Source: Protopterus annectens (taxonomy: Eukaryota > Chordata > Ceratodontiformes > Protopteridae). From it: 64,000 nt of DNA. Numbering within the stretch: position 1 is the first letter of the stretch; every line of letters starts with the position of its first letter. Positions 13,190-25,134 of the stretch are shown one piece after another. Under the pieces are notes generated by a model. That model was not told the origin of the DNA. It saw only the letters and a list, made by a program, of their open reading frames with translations, and searched no databases. The stretch lies in NCBI RefSeq assembly GCF_019279795.1, contig NC_056745.1, forward strand, positions 1,488,356,620 to 1,488,420,619, given 5' to 3'. Both the position numbers and the translations under genes were made by a program.

Positions 13190-14690
13190 CTCCTAGTTCT
13201 CTAGTTAGTCCGTCAAATGGGCTTCAGCCAACTCCCCAGAACTTCCAGTGCTGATGGGAGTACCCCAAGGACCAATTCTAGGACCACTGCTTTTCAACAT
13301 TTCTACTAATCAGTTATCAAGCTCCACCCCATACTCATCTCTAATGCAATAAGCTGATGACTCCACAGTCATCACCATTGCTGACACACTTGCCAAACTC
13401 CATACTAAAACTCAGGAATCCTACTTGTCTATTGAGAACTGGCTCAACCATAACCATCTAATCTTAAATCCAAAAAAGACCAAACTCCTTCTCTTTCTAC
13501 CTAAAACAATGATCCACCTGAAATCAAACTTATCCATCACCTCCCACAACAACACAACTTTCACAGTGGATAGTCACACTAAACTACTTGGGGTCATCAT
13601 GGATGATCAACTAAAATTTGACCACCATGTAGTAAATAACATTAAGAAAACCCACCAAAAACTAGGTCTTCTTTATAGAAACAAAAACGTTCTCTCTCTA
13701 CCCAAGCAAAAGTTGCTGTAACTCATGCCTACCTTCTACCTACCCTTTTCTATGGCTCTCAGATTCTCACCAACCTGCAGACCTCTCTTATATCCAAACT
13801 CGAATCCACCTATAACAAAACAGCAAAATTTTCCACTGAACTACCATGCTCCTCTTACCACTGTCTAGCACTACAAAAACTGAAATGGTTAGAATTCCCT
13901 CGCAACCTTCTCTCCCAGCTCCAAATAATCCATTCCATCCTATACCAGCCCACCTTCTGCCCCCCATATTACCCATCATCTCATCCTACACCCCAGCTAG
14001 AACACTCCAGAACTCTGACCAACACCTACTGACCATAACCAAACCCAAGCTCAACATAGGAAAAAACCTGTATAGCTATAAACCCACCAGTCACTGGAAT
14101 AAACTTCCACCTGACATCCAAAACACTAGATCCAAACTGCTATTCAAAAAGACTGTGAGAAATCACCTTAGCATAAATAAACTATGCCTCTGTTATCAGC
14201 CGCCTGACTAACCCATCTCTCCAGACCAACCAGTCACTTCTTCCTGTCCTACAAGTACCTAACCCTAACTCCTTCCTAACTCTCTTACCTTCTTCTTTGC
14301 AAAACCTTCCCTACTTTCAGCCCCTACACTTTCCTTAAACTGCTACAATCTCCTCACCAGTAGGATGTTCAAACATCACTTCTGCACTTCAATCTCTTCT
14401 CACTACTACTAATAAACGTCCTTAGCTTTTGTTTTCTCTATGCTGTAAATATTTTTCTTTTCCTCTTTACCTATTACAATACACATAGTTAGCTAACACT
14501 GTATATCATCTGTAATCAGTCTTTGTATTGTGGACTCGCATTGCATTGTTATGTATCTTAGTTGTGTACTTGCATATGTTCGTATTATGTCTGTAACTTT
14601 GGAGCTTTTCTCCCCGGGTCTCCACTGAAAAAGGGCCTCGTCCCAGACTGACCAACCCAGTCAACAAATGTCAAATAAATAAATAAACCC
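13190..14690 (+). mobile_element. L2-like LINE, 5'-truncated copy
   Basis: Plus-strand pieces encode VPQGPILGPLLFNI, then a block in which the residue before ADDSTVI is a stop (caataagctgatgac). ILNPKKTKLLLF and a C-terminal region (13425-13721, 13846-14211) follow. The last has SHWNKLPPDIQNTRSKLLFK, similar to the copy at 59.1-61.6 kb. Untranslated sequence follows, then a tail (gagcttttctccccgggtct ... caacaaatg) and (AAAT)n at 14610-14690. Only the RT palm onward is left. The stop in the catalytic box and frameshifts make it inactive. Confidence 0.85.
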
Positions 14691-14699
14691 TTTAATTAG

Positions 14700-15520
14700 A
14701 AAAGCAGCTGCAAGTGGCAGGGCAGCCTATTTCATATCTGTAATGTACAGTGTCTTTTAAAAATATTTTTTTTATTTAAATGTCTTCAATTGCTTCACCA
14801 TACGCTAAAAGCATCAGCAACTATAGGAAATGAGATAAGCAGAGATGCTCTCCCATACCGGGGTTTGGCTTAATGGTAACCTCATGAGTCCTGTTTTGAG
14901 ACCAGTATGAAATGGAACTCTTCTGTAGCAGAATAACTTGTATTAGTACTGACAGCTGTCACTGTTATAGCTGTGTAATACAGTGTATATGGCATGTCAA
15001 GCTACTTGTGAACGGCAGCTGCACACTTGTACTTCTGCAATATGTGGGCTAAACAATGTTAGAGGTCAGCAAAATATCAGAAATGGCTTATTTTTATGGA
15101 GTTGCTTTGAAAATAACTAAATTCTGTTCCAGTGTTTTAGTTTTTACTTTGTATAAATGTGCGCAGCCTGAAATATGCTGTCTGACAACAGGAGGTCCAC
15201 ATGATACAACAAGACTAACACTGCAAGGGTTAGGACCACTCATTTTCTAAGTTCTTGCCCCCTTTTTCATCCTGCACCAATGTTTGTTATTTCACCACAT
15301 CTTTTCTTCAATTTTGTTTAGGTGGTGAGAACGTGCCCCAGGCTGCTTTTTTAGTACAGTGACTAAATATCATTGAACTTAAAGAAAAAAAAAATTTCAT
15401 CTGTATTTATTGCTTCAGTCTTCCAGTTTCCTTATCAGAAAACAATTTTAACATTTTCCTGTTAAAGATTCTTTTCTTTTCTTTTCCTTTTGTTCAGAAT
15501 TTCTCCTACCACCAGGCATC
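14700..15520. other. No recognisable feature
   Basis: AT-rich intronic sequence with T-runs. I see no exon, tail or terminal repeat. Confidence 0.4.
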
Positions 15521-15526
15521 CTCAGT

Positions 15527-15650
15527 ATTTATTTTTTATTTATTTAACCTTTGTTTACTGGGAAAGTCCAATTGGGACTGAGCCCATTTTCAGTGGAGGC
15601 CTGGGAAGAAATGCTCCAGATGCATGTCTTTGGAATGTGGGAGGAAACAT
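15527..15650 (-). mobile_element. SINE 3' fragment with L2-type tail
   Basis: Reverse complement of the same SINE tail as at 44.6-44.76 kb: an (AAAT)n end at 15527, the gaaaatgggctcagtcc block, then agacatgcatctggagc and tttcctcccac. Only the central domain and tail are kept. Confidence 0.7.
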
Positions 15651-15659
15651 AAATAACTG

Positions 15660-16870
15660 TATTTCCTAGGAATAGTACCAAACCTTGTCTTATATCTCAT
15701 TTGTTCCATCCCAGCTGATGACCTTCATAGCTTGCCAGTCAGATACAGTCCTTTGTCAGGTGACTCATCCTCAGAAATGGATACTGTCTTTTCAGGCACA
15801 CTGACATCCTACATCATAAATTAAAACACTATCTCAGCTTTGCAACTGTTGGGTTTAGCCATTCCTATGGTATCACAGGCCAGGTGGTCATCAGGGTGTG
15901 ATAGTGCATGACGTGGGTTCAGTGGTTCCAGAAATCTGACAGCCTGTGTTTTCACATAAAAATATACAAACACCTGTATATAGCATCTGCAGTGGGGGAC
16001 AGTACTGGACAATGCCACTGTCAGGAACCCCTTCACTTGCCAATTCCACAGATGCTGACCACTAAAAATGTATCCTCACTGGAATGAGCAGATATAATTC
16101 AGTTTCCATATCAAAGTCCTGGACACACACTCAGTCCCTCTTAAACTTCCTTTCAGACTCCCTTCCTCAGGGCATAATTGCCTTTCACTGGCAACATCGG
16201 GGTAGTGTGGTATATCAAGAAGTTGGGGGGCCCGGAACTTATCTTGCCCTCTATGCTGAGAAGCTATGAAAGACTGCCAGAAGATCATTCATACCCACTG
16301 ACTACTGGAAGGCAATTATCTTCAAGGGGAATCCAGTTTTCTGGCAGACAGATGGAGTCACTGTATATTGATATCCCTAAAATGACTTCATATTGGATGT
16401 GCAAAACTCATAACTGAGAGTCAACTAACACTTAAAAATGTAATCCAGTTTTGTTTAAATGCAGCAAATGCTAAAACTTTCTGTAAAAGGTTTAATGTGC
16501 ACATTATGACCATGCAATGTTGAGGGGATGCACCCCCATACCACTGCTGCCTATAAACTCTTAACACTAAGATCACTGAACCTTAGATGAAAGGAGAACA
16601 CTGTAACATATCACAGTAGTTAATATATATTCCCTCCATATGCATTTAAAGTTTTGCTTCTCTGAGGATCACAATTAGAATCCGGACAATATCAATGGAT
16701 ACCCCTCTAGAAATATCCCCAGAACCACACAGTGGCTCACTTACAAATTATTTAATTTATGGGGTAAGACATTTTGTGAGATATTGACATTGCTTTTATG
16801 ATGGAAACCTAGTTGCACAACAACTTTGATCCTTATTTGACGACTGCAGTGTCTCCTCCTCTGGGGTTTT
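15660..16870. other. No recognisable feature
   Basis: Intronic sequence with short open frames only. None has a splice context or a motif I recognise. Confidence 0.35.
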
Positions 16871-16875
16871 CCAAA

Positions 16876-17007
16876 GCAATGTATCTGTGATTGGACAAGA
16901 CTGAGGATGCAATGCATCTGTGATTGGACAAGACTGAGGATGCGATGTATCCGTGATTGGACAAGACTGAGGATGCAATGTATCTGCGGCTGGACAAGCT
17001 TGAGGGT
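16876..17007. repeat. 33-bp minisatellite, four copies
   Basis: Four tandem copies of a 33-bp unit containing tctgtgattggacaagactg. The first three are nearly identical, the fourth diverged. The unit is a multiple of three, so a repeated open frame runs through it (plus strand: a motif like DWTRLRMQCI), but nothing outside the array supports a gene. Confidence 0.9.
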
Positions 17008-17499
17008 GGGTAATGGTTTGTTGTCATGTGACAACTCAAGTCATAGGTTGGTTCTACCAACTCTTCTGGGTACATTATTGGCAGAGGAGCAAACTGTGGG
17101 ATTCTCCTTGTTTACCATCTCCCCAGTAAAGTCTGGATGTTCCTTTAGGAGTTCAGGAACTTTATCATTGACTCAGTGTTGCTCTTCACAAGCTGGCTAG
17201 TTATGAATTACTTCAACATCTGTGGCCCTAGCTCTAGGATTCCTCTCCACTATAATAGAGGGGCTTTGGCTTCACTCAGCTGATTACCCATGCTGCCTAT
17301 CTGTTCCAACTTGGAATGGCTACTTTTGACTTTGTCATGGAGCCAGTCTCATGGTCAGACCACCACCATCTTCATTCTGCAGTCATAGCTCTCAGCTGTC
17401 CAGACTTGTGCAAAATATCCAGACTTTTTACTCATATTTTTGATCCATATGGAAAGAGTACTTTGAGGGGCTGATGAATGAAGAGAATGAGAGAGAGAG

Positions 17500-19035
17500 A
17501 GAAGGTTGGATGATGTGTGGATAGTGAATCAGGAAGTGCAACGGATTAGCAAGGAGGAAGTAAGGATAGCTAGGAAGAAGGTGAAGAATGGAAAGCCTGT
17601 TGGTCCAGATGACATACCTGTGGAAGCATGGAGGTGTTTAGGAGAAATGGCAGTGGAATTTTTAACCAGACTGTTTAATGAAATCTTGGAAAGTGAGAGG
17701 ATGCCTGAGGAGTGGAGAAAAAGTGTTATGGTATTGATTTTTAAAAATAAGGGTGATGTGCATAGCTGTAGTAACTACAAGGAGATAAAAATTGATCAGT
17801 CACAGCATTAAATTATGGGAAAGAGTAGTAGAAGCTAGGTTAAGAAGGGACGTGATGATTAGTGATCAGCAGTATGGTTTCATGCCAGGAAAGGGCACTA
17901 CAGATGCAATGTTTGCTCTGAGAGTCTTGATGGAGAAGTACACAGAAGGTCAGAAGGAGTTGCATTGTGTCTTTGTGGACTTACAGAAAGCATATGGCAG
18001 GGTGCCTAGGGAGGAGTTGTGGTATTGTATGAGGAAGTTGGGAGTGGCAGAGAAGTATGTAAGAGTGGTACAGGATATGTACAAGGGTAGTGTGACAGTG
18101 GTGAAGTCTGCAGTGGGAGTGACAGATGTGTTTAAGGTGAATGTGGGATTACATCAAAGATCAGCTCTGAGCCCTTTCTTATTTGCAGTGGTGATGGACA
18201 GGTTGACAGATGAGATCAGACAGGAGTCCCCATGGACTATGATGTTTGCGGATGACACTGTGATCTGTAATGAGAGTAGGGAACAGACTGAGGAGACCTT
18301 GGAGAGGTAGAGATATGCTCTCAAGAAGACAGGAATGAAGGTCAGCAAGACTAAGACAGAATATATGTGGGTGAATGAGAGGAAAGATAGAGGAATGGTG
18401 AGGATGCAGGGAGTAGAGGTAGCGAAGGTGGTTGAGTTTAAGTACTTGGGATCAACAGTTCAGAGTAATGGTGAGTGTGGAAGAGAGGTGAAGAAGAGAA
18501 TACAGGCAGGGTGGAATGGGTGGAGAAGAGTGTCAGGAGTGATTTGTGACAGACTGGTACCAGTAAGAGTGAAAGGGAAGGTCTACAAGAGGGTAGTGAG
18601 ACCAGCTATGTTATATATGGGTTGGAGACGGTGGCATTGACAAAAAGGCAGGAGTCAGAGCTGGATGTGGCAGAGTTAAAGATGTTAATGATTTGCACTG
18701 GATGTGACGAGGATGGACAGGATTAGGAATTAGTATATTAGAGGGTCAGCCCAAAGTTGGACGGTTTGGAGACAAAGTCAGAGAGGCGAGATTACGTTGG
18801 TTTGGACATGTGATGAGGAGGGATGCTGGGTATATTAGGAAAAGGATGCTAAGGATGAAGCTGCCAGGTAAGAGGAAAAGAGGAAGGCCTAAGATAAGGT
18901 TTATGGATGTGGTGAGAGAGGACATGCAGGAGGTTGGTGTGACATATCAAGATGCAGAGAACAGGAAGAAATGGAAACAGATGATCTGCTGTGGCGACCC
19001 CTAACCGGGAAAAGCCAAAAGAAGAAGAAGAAGAT
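17500..19035 (+). mobile_element. RTE-like LINE, broken copy
   Basis: Plus-strand frames give RT blocks in order: NGKPVGPDDIPVEAWRCLGE (17590-17650), KNKGDVHSCSNYK, IKLWERVVEARLRR, YGFMPGKGTTDAMFALR, VFVDLQKAYGRVPREELW, and the catalytic FADDTVICNESREQ at 18247. The C-terminal part follows (18335-18640, 18810-19004). Breaks lie near 17790 (frameshift), at 18308 (stop) and after 18640. The 3' end has ctgtggcgacccctaaccgg followed by an (AAG)n simple repeat at 19018-19034, the kind of short-repeat tail seen in RTE-clade LINEs. No endonuclease part is left, so it is 5'-truncated. Clade assignment is from motif memory. Confidence 0.8.
17792..18310 (+). pseudogene. RTE-like reverse transcriptase core fragment
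   Basis: The 172-residue frame covers RT fingers and palm, with KLWERVVEARL at the N-terminus, DLQKAYGRVP (metal-binding block A) near residue 65 and FADDTVICN (block C) near residue 152. An in-frame TAG ends it just after the catalytic block, and the upstream part is in another frame. The motifs are intact, but the gene is not. Confidence 0.75.
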
Positions 19036-19039
19036 TTTT

Positions 19040-19695
19040 GGTCCATATCTCATAAAGTTGTAGTTTTATGGAAAATCACTGGCAAATCATTGAGGTCTGA
19101 AGTCAGAAAATAATGGCAGACATTTGATTTTTATACTTCAGACCCTTCAGAAAATTCATGCCAATGCAAAACCTGTTATTCTACCAACTTTCTAAGTTTG
19201 TAAGAGCAACTTTTAAAATGTGTCCCTATTTTTGTGCCTTTGTCCCAACCGTTATTTGTGGTTTGTCCAGATTTCTTGGTCTATGATATTGAGAGGTATG
19301 TTTGCAGCTACTTTATCACCATTTACAGCTCCCCAACCTTGAGTTAGTGGACTGCATAGAATTTGCACACTTTAACTGTAGATCAGTTTGTCCTTACTTT
19401 CCACCAGGTCCTTGCAATGTCCAGTAAAGATGGCCCAGATGAATTACTTAGGGATTATAATAGAGGATGCATTCATCACTGGATTTGCTTACCTCACCTG
19501 TGTATTTCCTCATCCCATTATAGAAGTGATCCGTGTTTTGGTATGGATTGAGGGGGCCAGGTAAAGGTTTGAGCATAACTGGAGATGTAATTGCATCTTT
19601 AATCTCTCTGTCTTAGCCTTGATAAACACTACATTGTCTATCAAGCAAAAGGCAGTGCTCCTCTTTAGACAGATCTCTGCTGCATCAAACCAACT
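19040..19695. other. No recognisable feature
   Basis: Intronic sequence without a supported exon, tail or repeat. Confidence 0.35.
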
Positions 19696-19698
19696 GGG

Positions 19699-20006
19699 TA
19701 CCATACCTCTCAACTGTCCCTGATTTTAACTCAAATTTTAGCTCTGTCCCTCTTAATCCCTCCTAACACTTGCGCCATTTGGAGGAGAGGGGCTGAATTA
19801 TACTTAACAAATAATGACAATGATTAAGAGATACAGACTTCTGTTCCTTCAGGAAATGTATATTAATTCACATTCTCTTATTCTGTTAATGTCTCAAGTT
19901 AATAGAACTAACATTTTAAAAGTATCTCTAATTGTCCCTGATTTTCCTGGATTTGTCCCTGGTTCTGTTGAAATTTGTCCCTGACTGATTGAGAGCTATG
20001 CTGGGT
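19699..20006. mobile_element. Candidate short DNA transposon (MITE)
   Basis: About 310 bp bounded by imperfect inverted ends: taccatacctctcaactgtc at the left and the reverse complement reading cccagcatagctctcaatca at the right. The tgtccctgatttt motif near each end supports the call. A target duplication was not clear. The superfamily is unknown. Confidence 0.45.
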
Positions 20007-20204
20007 GCATTCTTTTAGAATGTCAACAGGCTGAGTAATAAGGCTTGCCTTTTCACTCATAAACTTTCTTTTAAAGAATGCAATTTTGTCACTCATTTCT
20101 TTGCAGCTGACATCACTGTGAGCAGCTTCAAATTCCAGAAGTTATTTCTTGCAATCACAGGCAGACAATGGCTTGGATATCCACTCGAAAAGTAGACCAA
20201 ACTA

Positions 20205-20755
20205 TTACAAAAATGCCAGCAGAGGAATGTGTTCAAATTGTCACCATTTATTAACTTTAAACGCAAAATAAAAAACATTTTTCGTTCCACTAAATTGCGA
20301 AACTTCTTCAGAAAAGACGCTCTACTCTTAGACGCACTTATATTTATAACCTTTAGGTATTACCTACTAACTTTGGCGCCAAAAAATATACATCAATTAA
20401 GAATTAATTTACTTAAAGTTATCTTAACCCATAAAAAAGTCCTAGTCATAAAATACGTATTCATTTATAACATTTAAAACTTCTCAAATCGGTGAACACA
20501 ATTTAGGTAGATGCAAGCACATAAAACCTAATAAATGCAGCCAAAAACTACATTAAAAACGCAGCCAAAAACTACATTAAAAAATTATCTTATAAATATT
20601 TTGTAAATGCATATAAAAGGAAGGAAACCTTTACTTCATAGATACATCAATATTACCATCAAATAAAACATCATAAAATACATAACATACATAATCCATT
20701 ATTTGCAAACGATATGAATTATAAATTATAAGTCACAAAATTAAGCAGAAAATTT
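20205..20755 (-). repeat. PLE-1 left inverted arm
   Basis: Reverse complement of 22985-23547 with small differences. Both contain, in opposite orientation, the block gaagaagtttcgcaattta, the tandem cagccaaaaactacatta motif and the kaggaaggaaacctttact region. The left arm carries about 25 extra bases (ccactcgaaaagtagacc ...) outside the repeat, next to the target duplication. Confidence 0.9.
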
Positions 20756-20774
20756 AGCAGAAACAATTTGCGAC

Positions 20775-21800
20775 CTTAAACTTTTTGTTAGGAAATTGAA
20801 CTTTAGAAACTTATTTGGGGAACAACATGTGACTAATAGTGAATGTAGGGTCGCAAGCTGCTATAATCCACCTCTTCATAGTACACTGTCTATGTTTGAA
20901 AGAATTTGTGAAGTAGACTTGAGAGAATTAAATAAGAAAAAAACATAATTTATAGACAATTTAAGTGAAGAGGAGAGGCAGAGCCTTGATTGTTTATTAA
21001 AAGCCAATATACGCATTATGAACCCTGATAAGGGAGGGGGATTGGTTTTTATGGATGTACCAGATTATTTACAACATATAAGGGATATTTTAACAACAGA
21101 CGCACATGAATTAGCATTTCGTAATGAATATAATAAAGCTAATCAAGTCATCAAAAGTTTAATCAATGAATTATTCATTGAAGCTAGAATTGATGTTCAT
21201 TTATTCAACTACTTGATGATAATAGCACCAAAGGTACCCTGTATTTTTGGGGTGCCTAAAATTCATAAGAACCTTTATAACCCCCCATTCAGGGCGATAG
21301 TGGATGGAAGAAATTCCTCCACATTTGCATGTGCCAAATTTGTCGACTCTATTCTTAAGAAGTATGTAAAAAAGGAAGAATGCATTTTAAAAGATTCTTG
21401 GATGTTTCTAGAGAGGTTGAATACATTTCCGTATAAAGAAAATTACAATTTCCTGACTATAGATGTCAGGGAATTATATTCTAGTATTCCACATATCCAA
21501 GGAATAGAATGGGTAACCGCAAGGATGCGTCAGCAACAAGCCCTGGAATCTGAGATATCCCTAATTCAGGAATTATTGGATATCATTTTATCTTATAATT
21601 TTATATTTTTTGATAAGCAATACTATATTCAGAAAAAAGGGGTGGCAATGGGATCACCGTGTGGTTCAAGCTATGCAAATTTAGTAATGTCATTTTGGGA
21701 AAACACATACCTTTTTCCCAATGGTTTGTTTCAAAATATGGTGAAATTTTATGTGAGGTTTATTGACGACATCTTTTTAATAGTTGAAGGATGCGCATAA
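20775..21800 (+). pseudogene. PLE-1 reverse transcriptase, N-terminally truncated
   Basis: Starts inside the RT N-terminal region right after the left arm. A stop (taa near 20946) precedes the long frame at 21018-21800. That frame has MNPDKGGGLVFM (RT block 1), FGVPKIHKNLYNPPFRAIVD, TIDVRELYSSIPH (block A) and GVAMGSPCGSSYANLVMSFW (block B). FYVRFIDDIFLIVEG is the YxDD-type catalytic block, here with IDD. These are PLE/telomerase-like RT signatures. The frame ends at a TAA at 21798, and the continuation into the linker and endonuclease is in another frame. Confidence 0.85.
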
Positions 21801-21901
21801 ATGGTATCAAATTTGGTCGATGAGATGAACCGATCGACTGATTTTTTGAACTTCACATATATTTTTTTGATACAACATCTATTTCATATTTAGATGTATT
21901 T

Positions 21902-22942
21902 TTGATAAAAAATAATGAAAAACAACAATACGAAGCTAGTATTTACCGAAAACCAACATATTCAAATAAGTTTTTGCATTTTTCCAGTGCGCACCCCTTA
22001 CATCAAAAACGTGCAGTGCTAAAAGGACAATCTGTCCGGGCAGCGAGAATGGTGACAACTAATCAGAAATTTCAAGCTGAATGTGTTGTTCTAAAACAAA
22101 TGTTTTTGAATAGGGCATATCCAGAAGACCTTATAGAGGGAATAATTACTGAAGTGACATCTAAAAGAATGAATGGCATTTTTACTGCTATTTTAACAAA
22201 TAGAGCTGAAATGAGCTCTAATGGATTTAATGAATATGAATACTTATCTTGTAATCAGAATTCATATAATTTACAAAATGTCCTTAGTAATTTATTAAAT
22301 CTGGCATGTATATTTAGTTTTTGTTCTAATTATACATACATAAAGGAGATTATATTTAAAAATTGCGTTTTGATCAATGGTGATACTTCTTTGGGTTTTG
22401 ATACTCAGACTAAACCAAAGATCGTGTGGAGAAAAGCCATTAGTTTTAAACAAATGTTCCAAAAGCAAAGACATCCCTTTATAAGAAATGTAGGAATGAC
22501 ACAATGTGGTAATTGCTCAATTTGTTATGTGATGGAAATAGGCAACAGTATTGTTATTAATGGATATAAAATAAATATCACAAGGAAATTTAACTGCACA
22601 ACTAAGAGAGTTGTATATATAGCCCAATGCCAAGCTTGTCCATGTTTTTACGTTGGCAAGACGGATAGAAAATTTAGAGAGAGGGTATTGGAGCATTTGA
22701 GATGCATTAACCAACTTAAAGAAGAAAATGCGTTAGCAAGACATATAATAATGTTTCCTAATCATAAGTTTAAGTTTAAAATTATACAAGTAAATCAAGA
22801 TGAGAGAGGTGGACCTATATCATTAATGCTTGAGAAAATTGAACTCTTATGGCAGATTAGGCTTAATGCCTATGTGTATCCAGGTCTAAATGACAAATGC
22901 AATATAATGTGTTTGTTAAAGTTAAAAAGTCAGATAAGATAA
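21902..22942 (+). CDS. PLE-1 linker and GIY-YIG endonuclease
   Basis: A 346-residue open frame. It starts with the RT-thumb region (SIYRKPTYSNKFLHFSSAHP) and continues with a Cys motif MTQCGNCSICYVM near residue 200. The GIY-YIG nuclease core follows (VVYIAQCQACPCFYVGKTDR, then EHLRCI near residue 265) and a conserved C-terminus (ELLWQIRLNAYVYPGLNDKC). The nuclease makes the target nick in PLE retrotransposition. The frame is intact to its natural end, but it is separated from the RT frame by a frameshift between 21800 and 21902, so the copy is inactive as a single ORF. Confidence 0.85.
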   Translation: MIKNNEKQQYEASIYRKPTYSNKFLHFSSAHPLHQKRAVLKGQSVRAARMVTTNQKFQAECVVLKQMFLNRAYPEDLIEGIITEVTSKRMNGIFTAILTNRAEMSSNGFNEYEYLSCNQNSYNLQNVLSNLLNLACIFSFCSNYTYIKEIIFKNCVLINGDTSLGFDTQTKPKIVWRKAISFKQMFQKQRHPFIRNVGMTQCGNCSICYVMEIGNSIVINGYKINITRKFNCTTKRVVYIAQCQACPCFYVGKTDRKFRERVLEHLRCINQLKEENALARHIIMFPNHKFKFKIIQVNQDERGGPISLMLEKIELLWQIRLNAYVYPGLNDKCNIMCLLKLKSQIR

Positions 22943-23904
22943 ATATAACATCCATATTTATAAATTTATGTTTTTGAGTGTTTATGATTTATGATTTTTG
23001 TGACTTAGAATTTATAATTCATATCGTTTACAAATAATGGATTATGTATTTTATGTATTTTATGATGTTTTATTTGATGGTAATATTGATGTATGTATGA
23101 AGTAAAGGTTTCCTTCCTTTTATATGCATTTACAAAATATTTATAAGATAATTTTTTAATGTAGTTTTTCCCTGCATTTTTAATGTAGTTTTTAATGTAG
23201 TTTTTGGCTGCATTTATTCGGTTTTATGTGCTTGCATCTACCTAAATTGTGTTCACTGATTTGAGAAGTTTTAAATGTTATAAATGAATACGTATTTTAT
23301 GACTAGGACTTTTTTATGGGTTAAGATAACTTTAAATAAATTAATTCTTAATTGATGTATATTTTTTTGGCACCAAAGTTAGTAGGTAATACCTAAAGGT
23401 TATAAATATAAGTGCGTCTATGAGTAGAGCGTCTTTTCTGAAGAAGTTTCGCAATTTAGTGGAACGAAAAACGTTTTTTATTTTGCGTTTAAAGTTAATA
23501 AACGGTGACAATTTGAACACATTCTTCTGCTGGCATTTTTATAATAGAATGGCTTGGATATGGTGCCAGGTCCAGTTAATACATTACAGTTAACTGATCT
23601 CCTTGACTTCAAACATGAGTCATTAACTATGCCAGAACCAATGTCTGACACGTTTGGCCTGTCTTGATGTGCTTGGTCCAGTTATTAAACAAATTGTTCC
23701 TGTTTCATTAAGTACTGGAGTTTTTCCATCCAGTTTAAAGGATGCCCTAGTTACCCCAAAACTAAGGACGCATCATTTGGGTCCCGATAAGCTACACAAA
23801 TACTGCTCCCACTTCTAACTTTGCTTTACATGCAAGGCTGTTGGAAACGCTATTTTCTTATAGCTTCATTCCACTCTAGAAGGTGCTGCACTCAGAATAC
23901 ATTT

Positions 23905-24042
23905 TTGTCTGGTTTCCTCACTAGACGCAGCATTGACATGGCTTTTATTCTTGTCTGGTTTCCGCACTAGACGCAGCATTGACATGGCTTTTATTCTTGT
24001 CTGGTTTCCGCACTAGACGCAGCACTGACATGGCTTTTACTT
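23905..24042. repeat. 46-bp minisatellite, three copies
   Basis: Three tandem 46-bp units at 23905, 23951 and 23997, each starting ttgtctggtttcc and containing actagacgcagca. They differ by a few substitutions. The array lies inside the decayed LINE RT. Confidence 0.92.
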
Positions 24043-24700
24043 TAGACTTGCATAATCTCCTTACGGTGAGGGTGTAACGGTGTCACTCTGTGTTGATTCT
24101 CCCTAATCTACTTCTGAATTTGATATGGTTTACAACAACATTCTCTCAAACCACTTGTGGACTTCCTGTGAGTTCTCCAAAATAGTCTGTGTCCTACCTT
24201 TCAAGGTACACTCAATAGATGATGTCTAGGATTAATCCTTCATCACCTTATTCGGACACATCTGTGGCTTGGCACATTTAATTTTACATCCTTTGTCAGT
24301 CCCTATTTACATTCTTCCATTGGCAGATCTTTGGGTGGAGATCTTCAGTATCAGCTAAGCTAATGACACACAGCCTTACACATCTCTCTGAATATAATGC
24401 CTCTGTGGATCAATTAGGTAATAACCCAGGATGCATCCAAAAGTGAATGACCGTTGACCATGTTTGTCCCACCTCATCTCAGACCACTGCTACAGCTGTT
24501 CATGGGTCTTTAAGTGACACAAACTGTCCAGTGTCGAATCAGCTTGTTATTCATAGTTGTGATAAGCTGACATTTGGAACGAGGTAAAAGGCTTGATGTG
24601 GTTATAGACAAACGACTGACACTTAGGGACAAGGTGTCATCTGATGTTTCATTACCTTTTTACCATCTAAGAAATATGTGCAGCTTTAGCCCCTTCATGC

Positions 24701-24796
24701 TGCACAGAACCTCTCAGTGGTGGTGCACAGAACCTCTCAGTGGTGGTGCACAGAACCTCTCAGTGCTGGTGCACAGAACCTCTCAGTGGTGGTGCA
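24701..24796. repeat. 23-bp minisatellite, four copies
   Basis: Tandem units tgcacagaacctctcagtgg plus tgg at 24701, 24724, 24747 and 24770, one with a single change, and a partial fifth. The array sits inside the decayed LINE. Confidence 0.93.
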
Positions 24797-25134
24797 TCGA
24801 TGCCGTTTCCTTCACATCCTCATTACTGTAACTCCCTGTACCTGGAGCTGCCTACCTGTATGCTCTATCATTTGCAATTAGTATTTATTACTGCTGTTGC
24901 TTACAGGTGCTTCTAGTTATGTTCATATTACACAAGTACTGCAGAGACTGCACTGATTTCCAGCCCTTCTTTGTATCAGCGTCAGTCTCACTGTTATTTA
25001 TGCCTACACATGATGGGTCTCACAAATCCTAAGGGTCTCTTGATCCCTTACAGTCTCCTGATACTCCTAAGTGTGCTTCTACCCTGCGGTTGTTAGAGTA
25101 CATTTTTTGTTCTATTCTTACTTTATTTTATTTG

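Larger units (their letters stand above)
20181..23547 (+). mobile_element. Penelope-like element PLE-1 with inverted arms
   Basis: The insertion is bounded by a perfect 14-bp direct repeat, aatggcttggatat (20167-20180 and 23548-23561). The last about 560 bp of the element (22985-23547) is also present in inverted orientation at the left end (about 20205-20755). Between them lies a 5'-truncated reverse transcriptase frame, then a GIY-YIG endonuclease frame. No upstream ORF1 is present. PLEs insert by target-primed reverse transcription, and their terminal repeats (pseudo-LTRs) can be direct or inverted. Confidence 0.92.
23600..25130 (+). mobile_element. Strongly decayed L2/CR1-type LINE
   Basis: Reading across stops and frameshifts, plus-strand pieces resemble the LINE RT order: STGVFPSSLKDALVTPKL near 23700; YTNTAPTSNFAL near 23795; an FDMVYNNILSNHL block near 24120; an ANDTQPYT block in the place of the catalytic ADDTQ near 24360; and GLDVVIDKRLTLRDKVSSDV near 24590 with FYHLRNMCSFSPFM. 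It is much older than the other LINEs here, and two minisatellites have grown inside it. Confidence 0.6.

Noticed and set aside
20205-23547. LTR retrotransposon or retrovirus, because of long terminal repeats
   Set aside because: The repeats are inverted, and the coding sequence is PLE RT plus GIY-YIG nuclease without integrase, protease or envelope.
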